Assembly (NCBI GenBank): GCA_022839045.1
Contig: JALHDI010000074.1
Span: 1 to 14,239, forward strand
DNA: 14,239 bases
DNA from: Sporomusaceae bacterium
GTDB lineage: Bacteria; Bacillota_C; Negativicutes; Sporomusales_B; UBA7701
Direction: 5' to 3'
The notes under the pieces were generated by a model. That model saw only the letters and a program-made list of their open reading frames with translations, was not told where the DNA came from and made no database searches. The position numbers and the translations under genes were made by a program. Within the stretch, counting starts at the first letter, position 1. Each line of letters starts with the position of its first letter. This document shows, piece after piece, positions 12,053 through 14,239 of the stretch.

Positions 12053-12085
12053 AGTAGCATGATGCACTACCGGGAGAGGGATTGG

Positions 12086-14239
12086 ATGCCTAAAGGAACG
12101 GTTGTCACGATACCCGGCGGGACGGCCGCGGCCGACCCGGGCAGCGGGGCGGGCGGGACAAGCTGGACCGCGCTCGCCGCCTGGCTGTTGGCTTCGTTGG
12201 TGCGGCCGGCCGACCTGCCGTTCAATATTCTCGCTTTTCTGCTCGGCCGGGTGTCGATTGTGGGGGAACTGGCGCCTTTTGGCCTGGCTTTTTGCGCGGC
12301 GGTGGCGCTGACGTCGAGGCGCCGGGCGCCGGCGGCGGCGGTGGCGGCCCTGGCGGGGATGCTGTCGGTGGGCCGCTTCATCGAGGCGGGGCTTTACCTG
12401 TTCGCCATGCTCGTGTACGCCAAACTGGCGGACAGGCTTTCGCGGCAGCAGAGGAAGCTGCAGGCCGTGCCGCTGTATGTGTTCGCGGCGGTGGTTTTCG
12501 GCGGCGGCCTGGCCGTGCTGTGGCACCAGGCGCCGCTGTACAGTCTGGTGCTGGTGGTGTTCGACGCCGCGCTGTGCGTGGTACTGACGTATATTTTCGC
12601 GGCGGCGCTGCCGCTTGTCGACGGCCGTCCCGACCGGACGGCGGGGAGCGAAACGGTGATGTGCCTGGTGGTGATGCTGGCGGCGGCGGCGGCCGGCCTG
12701 GGCGATCTGGCGGTGGCGGGGCTCAGCCTCTGCAATATCGCGAGCAGCCTGGTGATTTTGCTGCTGGCGTTCGCCGGCGGCGCGGGGCTGGGGGCAGCGG
12801 CCGGCGTGGCGGTGGGGATGGTGGCGGGGCTGGCCGACGGCAGCGCGGCGCTGATGATCGGCCTTTACGGTGTCGCCGGGCTGCTGGCCGCCACTTTCCG
12901 TTCCCTGGGCAAGCTGGCGGTGATCGCCGGGTTCCTGCTCGGCGGCGCGATCGCGGTGCTGGAGTTCGCCCAGCCGGTGGAGCTTACCAGGGTGCTGGCC
13001 GAGGGGGCGGTGGCGGCGGTGGCGTTCGCGGCCGTGCCGGTGGAGTGGCTGCGGGTGTGGCGCCGCGGGCTGAAGGAGAAGGCGGCCGAGGAGCACGCCG
13101 CGCCGCCGGCGCGCGAGGCGGCGGCCAAGCTGGCGAGGGTGGCGGATATTTTCGCCGGCCTGGCGGCGGTTTTGGGCCGGCGGGCGGTACAGGACGGGGC
13201 GCTGGTGAGGGACGAGGAGACGAACAGGCTGCTGGCGGCGGTGGGGGATAAGGTCTGCGGGTCCTGCCGCCGGCGCGCGGCGTGCTGGGAGCATGACCGC
13301 CAACGCACCGCCCAGGCGTTACAGGCCGCCCTGGCGGTGGCGGACAAGGCCCGCCTCACGAGCGCGGCCCTGCCCGAGCCGCTCAAGGAGCGGTGCGAGC
13401 ACGGGCGGGAATTGGCGGAGACGGTCAATTTCGCCGCCGAACGCAACCGGGCGCTGTCCTTCTGGGATAAGAAGGCGGCCGAGGCCAGGTTGTTGGCGGC
13501 CGAGCAGTTGCGGGCGGTGGGCGCGATCATCCGCAACCTGGCCGGGGAGGTGAGCCGGGGCGAGGCCGCCGGGTCGGCCCTGGCGGCGGCGCTGATGGAG
13601 CAGGCGGCGGCCGGCGGGTGCCCGCTGGAGTCGGCCGGGCTGGAAAACGGCGGCGGCCGGCGGCTGGTGCAGGTTACCAAGCAGCCCTGCCAGGGGCGGC
13701 GGGAGTGCCTCAATACCGTTTTGCCGCTGGCGGCGACGCTGCTCGGGGAGAGGCTGACATTGGAGGCGGCGTGCGGCGACGCCGGGAGGCGGGAGCTGTG
13801 CCGCCTGACGATGGCGCCGGCGGGGCGTTACCGGGTGACGACGGGGTTGGCGTGCGCCGCGAAGGAGAAGGTGTCGGGCGATACCGCCGCCGTGCTGCCT
13901 CTGCCGGGCGGGCAGGTGGCGATGGTGCTGAGCGACGGTATGGGCACGGGCAGCCGGGCGGCCGGCGACAGCGCGGCGACGGTGCGGTTTCTCGAGCGTC
14001 TGCTGACGGCCGGCTTCGCCGTGGATGTGGCGGTGAAGACGGTGAATTCGTTGCTGCTGCTGAAGCTGCCGGAGGAGAGTTTCACGACCGTGGATATGGC
14101 GGTGATCGATACCGCCGCCGGCGAGGCCGAGTTTCTGAAGGTGGGGGCGGCGCCGAGCTTCGTGAAAAGGGTGCGGGAGGTGGCGACGATCAAGTCGTCG
14201 TCGCTGCCGGTGGGGATAATGCAGCAGGTGGAGATCGAG
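12086..14239 (+). CDS. spoIIE: Stage II sporulation protein E, serine phosphatase (C-terminus beyond window)
   Basis: SpoIIE is the membrane-bound PP2C-type phosphatase that dephosphorylates SpoIIAA and thereby frees sigma-F in the forespore; it also binds FtsZ at the polar septum. The window holds 718 residues with no stop. About ten membrane helices run from roughly residue 25 to 330. A central cytoplasmic region has VCGSCRRRAACW (C391, C394, C400), the conserved cysteine set of the family, and FAAERNRALSFWDKKAAEARLLAAEQLRAVGAII. The phosphatase domain begins near residue 540, with GDTAAVLPLPGGQVAMVLSDGMGTGSRAAGDSA; D617 in SDGMGTG is a metal-binding Asp. B. subtilis SpoIIE has 827 residues, so about 100, including the last metal-binding Asp, are missing. 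ATG 12086 is preferred over 12062 because GGGAGAGGG lies six bases upstream. Confidence 0.96.
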   Translation, partial: MPKGTVVTIPGGTAAADPGSGAGGTSWTALAAWLLASLVRPADLPFNILAFLLGRVSIVGELAPFGLAFCAAVALTSRRRAPAAAVAALAGMLSVGRFIEAGLYLFAMLVYAKLADRLSRQQRKLQAVPLYVFAAVVFGGGLAVLWHQAPLYSLVLVVFDAALCVVLTYIFAAALPLVDGRPDRTAGSETVMCLVVMLAAAAAGLGDLAVAGLSLCNIASSLVILLLAFAGGAGLGAAAGVAVGMVAGLADGSAALMIGLYGVAGLLAATFRSLGKLAVIAGFLLGGAIAVLEFAQPVELTRVLAEGAVAAVAFAAVPVEWLRVWRRGLKEKAAEEHAAPPAREAAAKLARVADIFAGLAAVLGRRAVQDGALVRDEETNRLLAAVGDKVCGSCRRRAACWEHDRQRTAQALQAALAVADKARLTSAALPEPLKERCEHGRELAETVNFAAERNRALSFWDKKAAEARLLAAEQLRAVGAIIRNLAGEVSRGEAAGSALAAALMEQAAAGGCPLESAGLENGGGRRLVQVTKQPCQGRRECLNTVLPLAATLLGERLTLEAACGDAGRRELCRLTMAPAGRYRVTTGLACAAKEKVSGDTAAVLPLPGGQVAMVLSDGMGTGSRAAGDSAATVRFLERLLTAGFAVDVAVKTVNSLLLLKLPEESFTTVDMAVIDTAAGEAEFLKVGAAPSFVKRVREVATIKSSSLPVGIMQQVEIE

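Noticed and set aside
12292..13251. Gly/Arg-rich plus-strand frame within spoIIE
   Set aside because: It overlaps the SpoIIE membrane region in another frame and has a low-complexity composition with no domain.

Overview
The window is a GC-rich stretch of chromosome from an endospore-forming bacterium. It carries yabP, yabQ, divIC, an S1-domain yabR-like gene and spoIIE in the order known from Bacillus and clostridia, plus a complete GerA/GerB/GerC-type germination operon and a SpoIID-type lytic enzyme. High GC together with a spore-former gene set suggests a high-GC anaerobic Firmicutes lineage. A Sporomusaceae-like member of the Negativicutes is my best guess, but that is inference because no rRNA is present.

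Layout. (1) 5-1745: hup (HU) with two successive terminator hairpins, then an MGDG-synthase/UgtP-type glycosyltransferase with its own terminator. (2) 1763-1993: a 231-bp palindromic intergenic element built of nested hairpins. (3) 1998-3607: a universal stress protein on the minus strand, divergent from a lipoprotein SpoIID-type enzyme that ends in a strong terminator. (4) 3618-7651: the germination operon: a sigma-G/F-like promoter, an 8-codon mini-ORF overlapping the first start, the GerA-type subunit, the GerB-type permease and the GerC-type lipoprotein. (5) 7652-8064: a convergent 75-residue two-helix membrane protein with a fine ribosome site, flanked by hairpins. (6) 8126-10160: yabP, a membrane-anchored lytic transglycosylase (best start a CTG), yabQ, a second, 120-bp copy of the palindromic element, then divIC. 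(7) 10176-10709: a near-consensus sigma-A promoter driving the S1-domain gene, with terminator. (8) 10842-11975: a FUSC/aromatic-acid-exporter-like membrane protein with terminator. (9) 11988-14239: a Spo0A-style promoter region and spoIIE, cut off by the window end about 100 residues before its expected C-terminus.

How the genes fit together. Most of the window serves the spore cycle: SpoIIE releases sigma-F in the forespore, SpoIID-type and SLT-type enzymes cut peptidoglycan, YabP and YabQ act in cortex/coat assembly, DivIC acts at the septum, and the Ger proteins sense germinants. The departures from the familiar arrangement are the lytic transglycosylase between yabP and yabQ, the FUSC-type gene between yabR and spoIIE, and the two covarying copies of a palindromic intergenic element, one of which separates yabQ from divIC. 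No stretch without a gene exceeds 300 bases; the longest (1704-1997) is filled by a terminator and the first palindromic element. I see no tRNA, rRNA, CRISPR array, transposase or phage gene.
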